Shown here in pieces: positions 25,805 to 36,077 of a DNA stretch of 64,000 nt (its first letter is position 1; the number at the start of each line of letters is the position of its first letter). The stretch is from positions 248,001 to 312,000 of the forward strand of contig NZ_LQPC01000026.1 of NCBI RefSeq assembly GCF_002101705.1, written 5' to 3'. The DNA comes from Mycolicibacterium iranicum. GTDB lineage: Bacteria; Actinomycetota; Actinomycetes; Mycobacteriales; Mycobacteriaceae. Under the pieces are notes generated by a model, which was given only the letters and a program-made list of their open reading frames with translations, ran no database searches and had not been told where the DNA came from. The position numbers were made by a program, and so were the translations under genes.

Positions 25805-26227
25805 TCACCGCGTGAAGAAGTCGTGGGAGTCCTTGCGGTGCAGCAGGTACACCCCGCCGGCGACCAGCACGGACCCGATGATCACGGGAACTGCGTAGGC
25901 CACCGCCAGCACGTCGGAACGCTCGACGTTGAACAGGCTCGACACCGAATAGACCACCACGGCGATCGCGCCGCCGGTCAGCAGTGTGCGGGCCCAGCGG
26001 TAGCCCTGCCGCATCAGGAACATGAACGTCAGCACGGTCGCTGTCACGATGACGACGAACATCAGGGAGATCGCGAGCACAAAACCGTTGGGGTGATGCT
26101 GAACTGTCACGAGGTCGACGACGTAGCCGCCGACCATCAGCGGAAGCGAGATCACCCACACCCAGAATCCGGTGTCCACATCGGCGGGCCGAGCAGGCTT
26201 CTCCGGTGGCGCGGCAGGGCCCGTCAC
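25805..26227 (-). CDS. Four-helix membrane protein, 140 aa
   Basis: A Pro/Ala-rich N-terminus is followed by four transmembrane helices (about residues 22-42, 50-72, 82-100 and 105-128). It overlaps the hemB stop by four bases, so it is translated with hemB. No motif is recognised; a structural or transport-accessory role cannot be distinguished. Confidence 0.74.
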   Translation of the reverse strand: MTGPAAPPEKPARPADVDTGFWVWVISLPLMVGGYVVDLVTVQHHPNGFVLAISLMFVVIVTATVLTFMFLMRQGYRWARTLLTGGAIAVVVYSVSSLFNVERSDVLAVAYAVPVIIGSVLVAGGVYLLHRKDSHDFFTR

Positions 26228-27204
26228 GACAGCCAGCGGGCGGCGTCGGCAGCCCAGTAGGTGAGCACGATGTCCGCACCCGCGCGGCGGATCCCGGTCA
26301 GCGACTCCAGAACCACGGTGCGCAGGTCGATCCAGCCGTTGTTCGCCGCCGCGGTGATCATGGAGTACTCGCCCGACACCTGGTAGGCGGCGACGGGGAC
26401 CGGTGAGATGTCCGCTGCCGCGCGCACCACGTCGAGGTAGGACATCGCGGGCTTGACCATCACGATGTCGGCCCCCTCCTCGATGTCGAGCTCGACTTCG
26501 TGCAGCGCCTCGCGCGCGTTGCCCGGATCCTGTTGGTAGGTGCGTCGATCGCCCTGCAGGCTGGACGCGACGGCCTCCCGGAACGGTCCGTAGAACCCGG
26601 ACGCGAACTTTGCGGCGTAGGCCAGGATCGCGGTGTCGGAATAGCCTGCGGCGTCCAGACCGTCGCGGATCGCGGCGACCTGGCCGTCCATCATGCCGCT
26701 TGGGCCCACCACGTGCGCACCTGAATTCGCCTGCGCGACAGCGAGTTCCACATAGCGTCGATTGGTCTGGTCATTATCGACCCGACCCGCGGCGTCCAGC
26801 ACGCCGCAGTGGCCGTGATCGGTGAACTCGTCCAGACACGTGTCGGCCATCAACACGGTGGCATCGCCAAGGTCGGCGGCGAGATCACGCAGCGCCACGT
26901 TGAGGATTCCGTCGGGATCCACGCCGACGCTGCCGGTCGGATCCTTGTCCTCGTCGCACGGCACCCCGAAAAGCATCAACCCACCGATACCCGTGGCCAC
27001 CGCATCCGCGGCGGCTCGGCGCAACGAATCGCGGGTGTGCTGGTAGACGCCCGGCATGGAAAGGATTGGCGCCGATTCCGCTATACCGTCGGCGACGAAC
27101 ATCGGCAGCACCAGATGCCTTGGCTCCAAGGATGTCTGGGCCACCAGCCGACGTAACGCCGGAGTGGTCCGTTGCCTCCGTGGACGGTGTCGAGGAAAAG
27201 CCAC
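26224..27204 (-). CDS. hemB: Delta-aminolevulinic acid dehydratase (porphobilinogen synthase)
   Basis: This 326-aa enzyme condenses two 5-aminolevulinate molecules to porphobilinogen. Schiff-base lysines appear in AYAAKFASGFYGPFREA and VMVKPAMSYLDVV. The metal region reads MADTCLDEFTDHGHCGVL, carrying Cys residues and so fitting a zinc-type site. The GTG at 27204 gives the expected start. It is the last hem gene in the order hemA-hemC-hemD-hemB. Confidence 0.95.
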   Translation of the reverse strand: MAFPRHRPRRQRTTPALRRLVAQTSLEPRHLVLPMFVADGIAESAPILSMPGVYQHTRDSLRRAAADAVATGIGGLMLFGVPCDEDKDPTGSVGVDPDGILNVALRDLAADLGDATVLMADTCLDEFTDHGHCGVLDAAGRVDNDQTNRRYVELAVAQANSGAHVVGPSGMMDGQVAAIRDGLDAAGYSDTAILAYAAKFASGFYGPFREAVASSLQGDRRTYQQDPGNAREALHEVELDIEEGADIVMVKPAMSYLDVVRAAADISPVPVAAYQVSGEYSMITAAANNGWIDLRTVVLESLTGIRRAGADIVLTYWAADAARWLS

Positions 27205-27236
27205 TGTCGAACGTCTCCTTGTCCCCGGCGAGCCTG

Positions 27237-28937
27237 TTAGCGGCGGCGGCTCTTCTTTCGCGGCGGCGGCAATGCCCCTTCGGCCCGAAGCCTCGCGGCA
27301 TGCTCGGCCAGGGCCTCCACGAGCGGACCCACCGCGGCCACCTCGGGTTGGACATCCACGCGAAGCCCGAATTCTGCTGCAGTCTCAGCAGTCTTGGGCC
27401 CGATGCACGCAACGATGGTCCGCGCGTGCGGCTTACCCGCGATGCCGACGAGGTTACGCACCGTCGAGCTGGACGTGAAGCACACGGCGTCGAAGCCGCC
27501 GGTCTTGATCATCTCGCGGGTGTGTGCCGGCGGCGGAGCAGCGCGCACCGTCCGGTATGCGGTGACATCCTCGATCTCCCAACCGAGTTCGCGCAGCCCC
27601 TCAGCCAGCGTCTCGGTGGCAATGTCCGCGCGCGGAAGCAGCACCCGGTTCACCGGATCGAAAATGTCGTCATACGGCGGGAACTCATCAAGTAGGCCGA
27701 GGGACGATTGCTCGCCGGTGGGCACCAGCTCGGGGTTGATCCCGAAAGCGCGCACCTTCTCGGCGGTGGCCTGACCGACACACGCGATCTTCACACCGGA
27801 GAACGCGCGTGCGTCGAGGCCGAACTCGTTGAACTTCTCCCACACCGCACGCACCGCATTGGTGGACGTGAACACAACCCACTGGAACCGACCGTCCACC
27901 AAACCCTTGACGGCCCTTTCCATCTGGGCGGGGCTGCGGGGCGGCTCGACGGCGATGGTCGGCACCTCGATGGGCAGCGCACCGTGACCGACCAGGCGAT
28001 CGCTCATCTCGCCCGCCTGATCCTTGGTGCGCGGCACGAGAACCGTCCACCCGTAGAGGGCGCGGCTCTCCCACCAGTTCAGCTTGGCCCGGTTGGCGAC
28101 GGTGCGACCGATGGTGACCACCAGCGTCCCGGTCAGCGGGCCCGCCGGTTCGGTGCCGGCCAGGGTGGCCTTGTCGAGAAGACCCGCGAGCGTGGTCTCG
28201 ACTGAACGCTGCTGGCACGTCGTTCCATTCGCGGTGACGACGGTGGGCGTGGAATCCGCCAGACCGTATTCGATCAGCGTGCGGGCCGCCTCGGGAAGGC
28301 GCGACGCCGTCGCGTGCAGGATCAGCGGCCCCGGTGCGGCCGCCAACGCGGCCCAGTCGACGTCGCCGCGGATGTCGGCGACGGTGTGCGCTGACCCCAG
28401 CGGCAGCCCCGCATAGGTCGGCACCGCGGAGGTGTCCGGCAGACCGGGCACGATCTCGAAGTGCAGTTGGGTCTTGGCCAGAGCGTTCACCTCGGTGATC
28501 ACCGAGTCGATCGACAGCGGATCGCCTGCGACCAAGCGCACCACGTCGACCCCCGTGCGGGCCTCGTTGGCCAGCGTCTTGGCGACCTCGGCTGGATCGC
28601 CGAGCGCGGGCCGCACGTCGGGGCCGCCCGGGATAACCGCGTCCTCGGCAGGCTCGGTGGCAGCCGCCGCCGGGCTGTCGGGCTGATCGGCGTTCTTCTT
28701 GGCCGCCGAATCAGCTTGATTGGCAGCCGCGTCGGCGGCCGGTAGGGGTCCCGACGGCGGCGGCAACTCACAACCCACTAGGGCGAGCACCGCTTCAGGC
28801 ACGTCGGGATCGGTGAACACCAGTGCGGCGTTGGCCAGCACAGCGCGGGCACGTGCCGTCAGCAGGCCCGGATCCCCGGGCCCGGAGCCGACGAACGTGA
28901 TGCGGCCGGGCTTGCCCTTGCGTCCTCGCAAGCTCAT
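27237..28937 (-). CDS. hemD: Fused uroporphyrin-III C-methyltransferase / uroporphyrinogen-III synthase
   Basis: The 566-aa fusion has an N-terminal SUMT-like domain (GSGPGDPG at residues 17-24) and a C-terminal uroporphyrinogen-III synthase domain from about 300 on ([34 protein letters not shown]). An Ala-rich insert of about 40 residues (60-100) interrupts the SUMT part. The C-terminal half closes hydroxymethylbilane to uroporphyrinogen III; the N-terminal half would methylate it toward siroheme or cobalamin. The 5' end overlaps hemC by four bases. Confidence 0.92.
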   Translation of the reverse strand: MSLRGRKGKPGRITFVGSGPGDPGLLTARARAVLANAALVFTDPDVPEAVLALVGCELPPPSGPLPAADAAANQADSAAKKNADQPDSPAAAATEPAEDAVIPGGPDVRPALGDPAEVAKTLANEARTGVDVVRLVAGDPLSIDSVITEVNALAKTQLHFEIVPGLPDTSAVPTYAGLPLGSAHTVADIRGDVDWAALAAAPGPLILHATASRLPEAARTLIEYGLADSTPTVVTANGTTCQQRSVETTLAGLLDKATLAGTEPAGPLTGTLVVTIGRTVANRAKLNWWESRALYGWTVLVPRTKDQAGEMSDRLVGHGALPIEVPTIAVEPPRSPAQMERAVKGLVDGRFQWVVFTSTNAVRAVWEKFNEFGLDARAFSGVKIACVGQATAEKVRAFGINPELVPTGEQSSLGLLDEFPPYDDIFDPVNRVLLPRADIATETLAEGLRELGWEIEDVTAYRTVRAAPPPAHTREMIKTGGFDAVCFTSSSTVRNLVGIAGKPHARTIVACIGPKTAETAAEFGLRVDVQPEVAAVGPLVEALAEHAARLRAEGALPPPRKKSRRR

Positions 28938-29869
28938 ATGTCTCTCCCGCGTTCGTCCAACAGGTCGCGTGCACCCAGCTCGAACAGCTCCGCGGCCACC
29001 GAGAGCCCCAGCTCCCGTGCCCGCTCGGGTGTCCCGATGCCGGACGCACGGATCACGTCGGATCCGTCCAGCGTCGCCACGCAGCCGCGCAGCGACAGCT
29101 CTTCGAAGACTCTGCCGTCCTCATCGATGGACTCGACCACCTCGGCGATCGCGCCCACCGGTGCGGAGCAACCCGCCTCCAGTTCGGCCAGCAAGGCTCG
29201 CTCTGCGGTGACCGCCGCGCGGGTGTCGGCGTCATCGAGTTCCGCCAACAGCTCCGCAAGCGCCGTATCTCCGGCACGGCACTCGACTGCCAACGCCCCC
29301 TGCGCCGGTGCCGGCAACATCTGTACCGGTTCCAGCGTCTCGGTGACAGCGTCGAGGCGACCGATGCGGGCCAATCCCGCCCGGGCGACGACGACGGCGT
29401 CGAGATCACCGCTGCTTACCCTGTTCAACCTGGTATCTAGGTTGCCTCGTAGGGGGCGGATTTCCAAACCGAGACCCAGTGCTCTAAGCTGTGCCGCCCT
29501 TCGCGGGGAGGACGTTCCGATGACCGAGCCTGCCGGCAACTCCCCCAGCACCAGGCCGTCGCGGGCCACGAGTGCGTCGCGGGCGTCCGCGCGCACCGGG
29601 ATCGCCGCGATCACAAAGCGCGGGTCGGTCGCCGTCGGCAAATCTTTGTACGAGTGCACGGCCATGTCGACAGACTCGTCGGCGATGGCTTCGCGCAGCG
29701 CTGCGGTGAACACCCCGACGCCGATCTCGGCGATTGGCGCGTCCGATCGGTCGCCATCGGTGGAGACGATGACCAGCTCGGCCTCGTGTCCGGCGGCAAT
29801 CAACGCGTCCCTGATGAGACCGGCCTGAGTGGTGGCAAGCAGGCTTCCCCTGGTGCCGATTCGAATCAC
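28934..29869 (-). CDS. hemC: Porphobilinogen deaminase (hydroxymethylbilane synthase)
   Basis: The product is 311 aa and starts [17 protein letters not shown], the family-typical N-terminus. It polymerises four porphobilinogen units on a dipyrromethane cofactor bound to the Cys in [12 protein letters not shown]. The substrate-binding arginines are present in [12 protein letters not shown] and [11 protein letters not shown]. It sits between hemA and hemD, with a 25-base gap to hemA. Confidence 0.95.
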   Translation of the reverse strand: MIRIGTRGSLLATTQAGLIRDALIAAGHEAELVIVSTDGDRSDAPIAEIGVGVFTAALREAIADESVDMAVHSYKDLPTATDPRFVIAAIPVRADARDALVARDGLVLGELPAGSVIGTSSPRRAAQLRALGLGLEIRPLRGNLDTRLNRVSSGDLDAVVVARAGLARIGRLDAVTETLEPVQMLPAPAQGALAVECRAGDTALAELLAELDDADTRAAVTAERALLAELEAGCSAPVGAIAEVVESIDEDGRVFEELSLRGCVATLDGSDVIRASGIGTPERARELGLSVAAELFELGARDLLDERGRDI

Positions 29870-29894
29870 GTGATGGTTCTCCGCTGACCGAGTG

Positions 29895-31262
29895 TCACTC
29901 GGTCTTGTCGAGATCGATTGCGGCAGCGGTTATTTCACTGCCGGCGATGGGGCTCAACTCGCCCGCCGCGACCGCGTCGACGGCGTGCTGGTCGAGTTCG
30001 AACAATTCGCGCAGCGCCTCCGCGTAGCTGTCACCGCCCGGCGCGCTCGCCAGCTGCTTGACCCGAACCGTCGGCGCGTGCAGAAGCTTGTCGACGACCC
30101 GGCGGACGGTGTTCGCCACCTCGTCGCGGTGCGCTGAATCCAACCCTGGCAAACGGTTGTCCAACCGCAGCAGCTCCGCTTCGACGACGTCTGCCGCGCG
30201 CTGGCGCAGCGCGGTGACGGTCGGGGTGACCTCGGCCATCCGCTGGCCGGTGAGGTAGTTGGCGACCTCCGCGGCGACGATCGTGCGGGCGGCGTCGGCG
30301 TCGGACGTGGCGGCCTTGGCCGCCGGCTCCCGCAGGATGCGGTCCATGTCGACGACGAACACGCCGGGCAGGCCGGCAACCGCGGGGTCGACGTCGCGCG
30401 GCATGCCGAGATCGCAGATGACGAGCTGTTTGGGTTCCCTGACGTGGGCGAGGCCGCGGTGCACGTCGGCGAGCGACACGACAGGGCGGACCGCGCCGGT
30501 GCAGGTGACGACCACGTCGGCGTCGGTCAGCAGCGGCGGCAGATGGTCGAACGGGAACGTGTCGGCGGCAATACCGTGGGCCCGGATGTTCTCGGCGAGC
30601 CTCTTGGCGCGCGGCAGGCTCCGGTTGACGACGTGAATGCTTTCGACGCCGGCCCGCATCAGCTGCTTGGCGGCCAGCGCGCCCATGGATCCCGCCCCGA
30701 CGACCACCGCGCGGCGGCCCGCCAGCGAGCCGACCTTCTTCTCGGCTGTGTCCAGGGCCACCGACACCACCGAGGCGCCCGCGGCGTCGATACCGGTTTC
30801 GGAATGCACGCGTTTACCGACGGCCAACGCGCGTTGCGATAGCTCGTGGAGGGTGCGCCCGACGGTGTGGTTGGCTTCGGCCGATGCATAGGCCCGGCGG
30901 ACCTGGCCCAGGACCTGCTGTTCGCCCACGACGGCGGAGTCCAAACCGCTGGCGACGGCGAAGAGGTGCTCAACGGCAGCCTCGGCGTAACGCACGTAGG
31001 CGTATTTGGTCAGATCCTGCAGCGACATTCCCGAGTGCTCCGAAAGCACCTGGCCGATGACCGACAGGCCGCCGTGGAATGCCTCGACAACCGCGTAGAT
31101 CTCGACGCGATTGCAGGTGGACAGCACCATGGCCTCGGTGACCAGAGAGGATTGCAGCACCTCGGCCATGATCTTGGCCTGGTCGGATTCGTCGGTGCTG
31201 AGCTGCTCCAATACGGACACCGGCGCGCTGCGGTGCGAAACGCCAAACAGCAGGACGCTCAT
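29895..31262 (-). CDS. hemA: Glutamyl-tRNA reductase
   Basis: This 455-aa enzyme makes glutamate-1-semialdehyde from Glu-tRNA using NADPH, the entry of the C5 heme pathway. The catalytic Cys is residue 50 in [10 protein letters not shown], the NADPH-binding loop is [11 protein letters not shown], and the C-terminal dimerisation helix is present. It leads hemC-hemD-hemB, about 87 bases after the glutaredoxin-like gene. Confidence 0.95.
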   Translation of the reverse strand: MSVLLFGVSHRSAPVSVLEQLSTDESDQAKIMAEVLQSSLVTEAMVLSTCNRVEIYAVVEAFHGGLSVIGQVLSEHSGMSLQDLTKYAYVRYAEAAVEHLFAVASGLDSAVVGEQQVLGQVRRAYASAEANHTVGRTLHELSQRALAVGKRVHSETGIDAAGASVVSVALDTAEKKVGSLAGRRAVVVGAGSMGALAAKQLMRAGVESIHVVNRSLPRAKRLAENIRAHGIAADTFPFDHLPPLLTDADVVVTCTGAVRPVVSLADVHRGLAHVREPKQLVICDLGMPRDVDPAVAGLPGVFVVDMDRILREPAAKAATSDADAARTIVAAEVANYLTGQRMAEVTPTVTALRQRAADVVEAELLRLDNRLPGLDSAHRDEVANTVRRVVDKLLHAPTVRVKQLASAPGGDSYAEALRELFELDQHAVDAVAAGELSPIAGSEITAAAIDLDKTE

Positions 31263-31349
31263 GGCTTCCTCACCACGGTCAGCACACGACCAAGGTAGTC
31301 GTTGAGCAGCTGGGCCACCAAATTTGCTCCGAATCCGTCGGCGGCCCGC

Positions 31350-31604
31350 TCAGCTGGCGAGGTCGGCCCGCAATCGGGGTTCGTCGACCTCCCAGTAGCT
31401 GTGCTCGGCACCGTCGAGCAGCACTACAGGGAGGCGATCGCCGTACTCGGCGCGAAGGGCGGTGTCGCCGGACGCTGCGGCCGCGTCGACGTCGGTGACG
31501 GCAAGGGCGAAACCGAGTTCGCTCGCGAGCTCGGCGAGCTGGGCGGCCGCGGCCGCGCACAGCGAACAACCCTCGCGTGTCAGCAGCTCCACCTGTCGGT
31601 CCAC
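31350..31604 (-). CDS. Glutaredoxin-like protein, 84 aa (Rv0508-like)
   Basis: The thioredoxin-fold protein has a CxxC-type site near residues 13-16 (REGCSLCAAA), typical of DUF836 glutaredoxin-like proteins, and ends in DEPRLRADLAS. It is probably a small cytoplasmic thiol redox protein. The GTG at 31604 lies 39 bases from the divergent serB1 start. Its link to hemA may be only positional, but the same neighbour order exists in M. tuberculosis. Confidence 0.8.
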   Translation of the reverse strand: MDRQVELLTREGCSLCAAAAAQLAELASELGFALAVTDVDAAAASGDTALRAEYGDRLPVVLLDGAEHSYWEVDEPRLRADLAS

Positions 31605-31630
31605 CCCGCCAGTATCCCGGTGAGGTGACC

Positions 31631-31643
31631 TAATGTTGTAGCC
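31631..31643 (+). promoter_or_regulatory. Leaderless promoter of serB1
   Basis: TAATGT (31631-31636) stands seven bases before the GTG at 31644, the spacing expected when transcription starts at the first coding base. Confidence 0.55.
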
Positions 31644-32555
31644 GTGTCCGATTCCGGGGGATCTCAGGTGGGACCCGAGTCCTGGGCGCAGAAGCTGGCC
31701 GGGGAGGCCAGCGCCGAAGCGGCGTCCGAGGGCCTTTCCGGATCCGGGGGACCGCTGGGAGAGCTCGACACCCCGCCTCCTCCCCCGCCCGACCTGACCG
31801 CCGCCGCCTTCTTCGACGTCGACAACACGCTCGTGCACGGCTCCTCGCTGGTGCATTTCGCGCGTGGGCTGGCCGCCCGGGAGTACTTCACCTATCAGGA
31901 CCTGGCCCGGTTCGCCCTCGCCCAGGCCAAATTCCAGCTGACCGGCCGCGAGAACAGCGACGACGTGGCCGCGGGCCGGCGCAAAGCGCTGTCCTTCATC
32001 GAAGGGCGCTCGACGGCGGAGCTGGTCGCGCTCGGCGAGGAGATCTACGACGAGATCATCGCCGACAAGATCTGGCCCGGGACGAGGGCGCTGGCGCAGA
32101 TGCACCTCGACGCCGGACAACAGGTGTGGCTCGTCACCGCGACGCCCTACGAGCTGGCTGACACGATCGCGCGGCGGCTCGGCCTGACCGGCGCTTTGGG
32201 CACGGTCGCGGAGTCGGTCGACGGCGTGTTCACCGGCCGTCTCGTCGGCGACATCCTGCACGGCAGCGGTAAGGCACACGCGGTGCGGTCGTTGGCGATC
32301 CGCGAGGGCCTGAATCTGAGGCGCTGCACCGCGTATTCGGACAGCTTCAACGACGTGCCCATGTTGTCGCTGGTGGGCACGGCCGTGGCGATCAACCCGG
32401 ACGCCGACCTACGCGACCTCGCCCGTGAGCGGGGCTGGGAGATCCGCGATTTCCGCACCGCACGCAAAGCTGCGCGGATCGGGGTGCCGTCGGCGCTGGC
32501 GCTGGGTGCCATCGGCGGTGCGCTGGCGGCAGCGGTGTCACGGCGCGAAAAGTAG
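31644..32555 (+). CDS. serB1: HAD-family phosphatase, SerB1-like
   Basis: The 303-aa protein starts with a disordered Ser/Gly/Pro region (1-50, with a run of prolines), then a HAD phosphatase domain. The nucleophile motif is DVDNT at residues 58-62; motif II is [11 protein letters not shown] and motif III/IV is [12 protein letters not shown] hydrophobic segment near the C-terminus ([18 protein letters not shown]) may anchor it to the membrane. Phosphoserine phosphatase activity is a family guess; the true substrate is uncertain. Confidence 0.85.
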   Translation: MSDSGGSQVGPESWAQKLAGEASAEAASEGLSGSGGPLGELDTPPPPPPDLTAAAFFDVDNTLVHGSSLVHFARGLAAREYFTYQDLARFALAQAKFQLTGRENSDDVAAGRRKALSFIEGRSTAELVALGEEIYDEIIADKIWPGTRALAQMHLDAGQQVWLVTATPYELADTIARRLGLTGALGTVAESVDGVFTGRLVGDILHGSGKAHAVRSLAIREGLNLRRCTAYSDSFNDVPMLSLVGTAVAINPDADLRDLARERGWEIRDFRTARKAARIGVPSALALGAIGGALAAAVSRREK

Positions 32556-32588
32556 GCCCCGTCGCGGGCGTTGGTAGGCTCGCGCCTC

Positions 32589-33128
32589 ATGGGTATCGCT
32601 GAAGAGATCATCGGAACTCACTACCGATATCCCGACTACTTCCAGGTCGACCGGGAGAAGATCCGGGAATTCGCCCGTGCGGTCAAGGACGACCACCCGG
32701 CCCACTACGACGAGGACGCGGCCCGCGAGTGCGGCCACGACGCGCTGATCGCGTCGCTGACGTTCATGGCGGTCGCCGGCCGGCGGGTCCAGGAGGAGAT
32801 CTTCAACCAGTTCGACCTGCCGATCAACATGCAGCGGGTCCTGCACCGCGACCAGAAGCTGGTCTTCCACCGCCCGATCGTCGCCGGCGACAAACTGTGG
32901 TTCGACTCCTACCTGGACTCGGTGACCGAGTCGCACGGCGCGGTGCTCACCGAAATCCGCGGCGAGGTGACCGACGACAACGGCGAGCGGGTCATCACCA
33001 GCATCGTGACCGTCATGGGCGAGGCCGAATCGGACACCGAAGCCGACGAGCTGACCGAGAAGATCGCCGCCAAGCGCGACGCGGCGATGAAGCAGATGCT
33101 TGCTCGGCAAACCGCAAAGGCTGACTAA
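32589..33128 (+). CDS. HadA-like MaoC-fold dehydratase subunit (Rv0504c-like)
   Basis: The 179-aa hot-dog-fold protein resembles HadA/HadC and Rv0504c: [20 protein letters not shown], then [16 protein letters not shown]. Family members pair with a catalytic HadB-type subunit in mycolic-acid FAS-II dehydration; no partner is encoded here. TAGGCT eight bases before the ATG at 32589 suggests a leaderless start, favouring it over an upstream in-frame codon. The 79 bases after the stop show no gene. Confidence 0.82.
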   Translation: MGIAEEIIGTHYRYPDYFQVDREKIREFARAVKDDHPAHYDEDAARECGHDALIASLTFMAVAGRRVQEEIFNQFDLPINMQRVLHRDQKLVFHRPIVAGDKLWFDSYLDSVTESHGAVLTEIRGEVTDDNGERVITSIVTVMGEAESDTEADELTEKIAAKRDAAMKQMLARQTAKAD

Positions 33129-33207
33129 GGGCGAGCACCTTGCGCGAGCGTGCGAGGAGATCGCCTCACCCCGATGAGCGATCTGAACGCACTCGCGGTG
33201 CCGCCGG

Positions 33208-34278
33208 TTAGCCGAAGAAGGTGTTCCTGCGGTTAGCCAGCAATTGGTAGAGCGTCTGCTGGATGGTCTCGCGCACCTGATCGGTGAGATCGAAGGTGAT
33301 CATCGGATCATCGGCGGCGGACTCGTCGTATCCGGCAGTGTCGATCGGCTCGCCGAACTGGATGTACCACTTCGACGGCAGCGGGACCACGCCGAGCGGG
33401 CCGGCCAGCGGGAACAATGGTGTGACGGGAAAGTACGGCAAGCCGAGCAACCGCGCGAGCAACTTCACGTCGGCCATCATCGGGTAGATCTCCTCGGACC
33501 CGACGATCGAGCACGGCACGATGGGCGCCCCGGTGCGCAGCGCCGCGGACACGAATCCACCGCGGCCGAACCGCTGCAGCTTGTACCGGTCCTTGAACTG
33601 TTTGCCGAGGCCCTTGTACCCCTCCGGGAACACCGCGGTCAGCTCACCGGCCGCGAGCAACCGGTGGGCGTCGTCGGTGCAGGCCATCGTGTGTCCGGCC
33701 TTGCGCGCGGCCTGCCCGATGACTGGCATGTCGAACACGAGGTCGGCGGCGAGCAACCGCAGATCGCGGTGGGCGGGGTGCTTGTCACGGACGGCGACCT
33801 GCGTCATCAGACCGTCGAACGGAAGCACACCGGCGTGGTTGGCCACGACCAGCGCGGCCCCTTCCTCCGGAAGGTTCTCGACACCGCTGACCTCGACCCG
33901 GAACCACGAGTTGAAGAGCGTTCGCAGCAAAGGCAGGAATATTGCTTCATTGAGATGGCGATCGAAGCCGAATTCATCGACGGTGTAGTCGCCCGTCATC
34001 CGCTTGCGAATGAACTCGGACACTGCGGCGATGCGCTGTGCGAGTTCGTTGGGCGTCGATTCGTCAGCTCCGACACCGGCGGAGAAGCCGCGGTGCTGAT
34101 CGATCTCGCGCACGACCGCGGCCATCTGTTCAGCCGAAGCGCGGCTTCCCGGATCGTTCAGCAGGGACGGATGACGACGCGTCCCGTCGGACCGCTCCGA
34201 CGCCGAACGACGCGCTGAACCGCCGCGACTTGAATTCGCGTGCAGCGGAATGACTTTCGCTTTCGGCTCGCCCGCCAC
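33208..34278 (-). CDS. PlsC-like lysophospholipid acyltransferase family protein (Rv0502-like)
   Basis: The 356-aa protein has a low-complexity N-terminus (1-60) and an acyltransferase domain. The catalytic block reads VVANHAGVLPFDG, where His and Asp are separated by six residues rather than the usual four. A second block, VFPEGYKGLGKQF, matches the glycerol-phosphate-binding motif. It probably acylates a glycerolipid or mannolipid at the membrane face. It lies 41 bases after the galE2-like gene on the same strand. Confidence 0.82.
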   Translation of the reverse strand: MAGEPKAKVIPLHANSSRGGSARRSASERSDGTRRHPSLLNDPGSRASAEQMAAVVREIDQHRGFSAGVGADESTPNELAQRIAAVSEFIRKRMTGDYTVDEFGFDRHLNEAIFLPLLRTLFNSWFRVEVSGVENLPEEGAALVVANHAGVLPFDGLMTQVAVRDKHPAHRDLRLLAADLVFDMPVIGQAARKAGHTMACTDDAHRLLAAGELTAVFPEGYKGLGKQFKDRYKLQRFGRGGFVSAALRTGAPIVPCSIVGSEEIYPMMADVKLLARLLGLPYFPVTPLFPLAGPLGVVPLPSKWYIQFGEPIDTAGYDESAADDPMITFDLTDQVRETIQQTLYQLLANRRNTFFG

Positions 34279-34319
34279 CCTCTGATCTCTCTTTCCCCAC
34301 CCTGTACTGAGCGATGAGT

Positions 34320-35411
34320 CTACCGTGACCAGCGCTGCGCCGCCGCTACCGCGCGATTCTCAACGGCGTGTATCCAGCGCGGGTCCATGATCGGCGTGAG
34401 CCCGCGGCCGCGGACGTAGTCGTCGAACGCCTCGGCCGTCGTCCACTTCGTCGTGTAGCCGAGTTCGTTGCGCATGCGCGTGGTGTCCATGACGCGGCCG
34501 TAGCTCAGGTAGTCGAGCTGCTCTCGGTCCAGTTCGGTGTTGCGGGCGGCCCGACGCAGCGAATCCACAGCGACAAGAGCTGAGCGCGGGACGGGCAGTG
34601 CCAGCCGGCCCGCTCGGCGGATGGCCTGGCTCATCATGATGACCCCCGACGCCCCGATGTTGAAGGCGCCCGGCTTGCCGGCCATCGTCGCGCGCTCCAG
34701 AGCGCCGAGTGCGTCCTGCTCGTGTAGGAGTTGCAGGCGCGCGTCGTGACCGATGACGGTCGGCACCACCGGCCCGGCCAGATAGCGCGACAGCGCGGTG
34801 TCCATTGCGGGCCCGATCATGTTGGCCAGCCGCAGGATTGTCACGGCAATGTCGGGCCTACGGCGACCAAGGCCGCGCGCATACCCTTCGATATCGATGC
34901 TGTCGCGGGCGAATCCCTCACCAGGTGGTCTGCGACGGCTGCTGCTCTCGGCGAACAGCACCGGGTCCCGAGAACTGGACCCGTACACCTCGGAGGTCGA
35001 CTTCAGGATGACCCGGCGGACCGACGGCGCCTTCTGGCAGGCTGCGAACAGCTGGATCGCGCCCATCACGTTGAGTTCCTTGAGCGTCGCCCGTCCTCCT
35101 GCGCGGGGCGCGTAGGACGCGGCGGCGGCATGGACGACGGTGTCGACCTCGCCGTTGCGGATCACTTTCGCGATGAACGGATTGCGAATGTCCGCGCGAA
35201 CGAACTCGGCACGGCCCATCCTTCGCAGGAGATCCTTGCTCGGCGCGATGGCATCGACCGCGATCACGTGGTTGATCAACGGATTCTGCGCGAGGCGTGC
35301 GGTCAGGTATCCGCCGAGGAAACGGCACGCACCGGTGACCAGAACGACCTTCGGATAGTTCACGGCGTCCGAACCGGCGGTGCCTCCCCCGGACCGACCC
35401 TCAGAATCCAT
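34320..35411 (-). CDS. NAD-dependent epimerase/dehydratase family protein (Rv0501/galE2-like)
   Basis: The 363-aa extended SDR-type protein has the nucleotide-binding segment VLVTGACRFLGGYL near residues 24-37. I do not see the usual YxxxK; the matching place reads IEGYARGLG, with Leu where Lys is expected, so classical epimerase chemistry is doubtful. Rv0501 is annotated galE2, but function is not established from this sequence. It follows the bS22 gene. Confidence 0.8.
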   Translation of the reverse strand: MDSEGRSGGGTAGSDAVNYPKVVLVTGACRFLGGYLTARLAQNPLINHVIAVDAIAPSKDLLRRMGRAEFVRADIRNPFIAKVIRNGEVDTVVHAAAASYAPRAGGRATLKELNVMGAIQLFAACQKAPSVRRVILKSTSEVYGSSSRDPVLFAESSSRRRPPGEGFARDSIDIEGYARGLGRRRPDIAVTILRLANMIGPAMDTALSRYLAGPVVPTVIGHDARLQLLHEQDALGALERATMAGKPGAFNIGASGVIMMSQAIRRAGRLALPVPRSALVAVDSLRRAARNTELDREQLDYLSYGRVMDTTRMRNELGYTTKWTTAEAFDDYVRGRGLTPIMDPRWIHAVENRAVAAAQRWSR

Positions 35412-35440
35412 CCCGACAGCCTAGCGACGAGGCGACGAGC

Positions 35441-35542
35441 CTACTTGCCGAGTTTTCTGCGCTGCACCCGAGTACGACGAAGCAGCTTGCGGTGCTTCTT
35501 CTTCGACATGCGCTTGCGCCGCTTCTTGATGACAGAACCCAT
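35441..35542 (-). CDS. Small ribosomal protein bS22 (Rv0500B-like), 33 aa
   Basis: The 33-codon ORF encodes a very basic peptide, [17 protein letters not shown] followed by [16 protein letters not shown]. It matches the COX24/AURKAIP1 C-terminal family, the mycobacterial 30S protein bS22 found near the decoding centre. A GGAG Shine-Dalgarno lies four bases before the ATG. It stands between the HTH gene and galE2-like gene as in other mycobacteria. Confidence 0.93.
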
Positions 35543-35664
35543 GAACTCCGCTACCTAAGTGTGTTCGACAACTCGACCCGGCCACATTACCCGGGGACCG
35601 CGCCCAGGCCGAAATCCGCCTCGTGCAGGCACGAGCGGCCGACGAGCGCTCGCGCGAGGAGGAA

Positions 35665-35952
35665 TCAGCCAGCGTCGAAGTACGAACTCTCCAACATGTC
35701 GTGGACGGCCTTGGCATGCACACGGAACGAGCGGCCCACCCGAACGGCGGGCAGCTCCCCGTTGTGCACCAGTCGATACACGGTCATTTTGCTGACTCGC
35801 ATCAGGCTCGCCACCTCGGCGACCGTCAGGAATTGAGCTCGAGGCGCTTGCGCGTCGCCGGCACTGCTCTGTCCGGCGTCACGCGCCGCCTTGCCGCCAG
35901 CAGACTCCCGCGAAGAAGGCCCGTTCATAGACGTCATCGCAACCCAATCCAT
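35665..35952 (-). CDS. Excisionase-type helix-turn-helix protein (Rv0500A-like)
   Basis: Up to 95 aa; a flexible N-terminus (about 1-38) precedes a MerR/excisionase winged helix: FLTVAEVASLMRVSKMTVYR, then LVHNGELPAVRVGRSFRVH. It resembles BldC-like DNA-binding proteins of actinobacteria. Starts at 35952, 35937 and 35928 are all possible; homologues decide. A hairpin lies just upstream (35968-35989). Targets are unknown. Confidence 0.83.
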   Translation of the reverse strand: MDWVAMTSMNGPSSRESAGGKAARDAGQSSAGDAQAPRAQFLTVAEVASLMRVSKMTVYRLVHNGELPAVRVGRSFRVHAKAVHDMLESSYFDAG

Positions 35953-35967
35953 CAGGCCCGGGCAGTT

Positions 35968-35989
35968 CCAGCGGCTTCCCCACCGCTGG
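35968..35989. terminator. 7-bp-stem hairpin between proC and the HTH gene
   Basis: CCAGCGG and CCGCTGG form a perfect stem with an eight-base loop. It lies downstream of proC and just before the HTH gene, so it may end the proC transcript or regulate the next gene. No U-tract follows. Confidence 0.45.
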
Positions 35990-36077
35990 CACCGAACCCG
36001 TGCTTACCACTGGGAGAATAGCGTGGCGGATGGGGTTACTGCGACGGGTGTGGGGTAATCCGTGCGAAATTGGATAA

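Noticed and set aside
33129..33207. Possible gene or terminator between the HadA-like and acyltransferase genes
   Set aside because: No convincing ORF, stem or promoter was found in these 79 bases.
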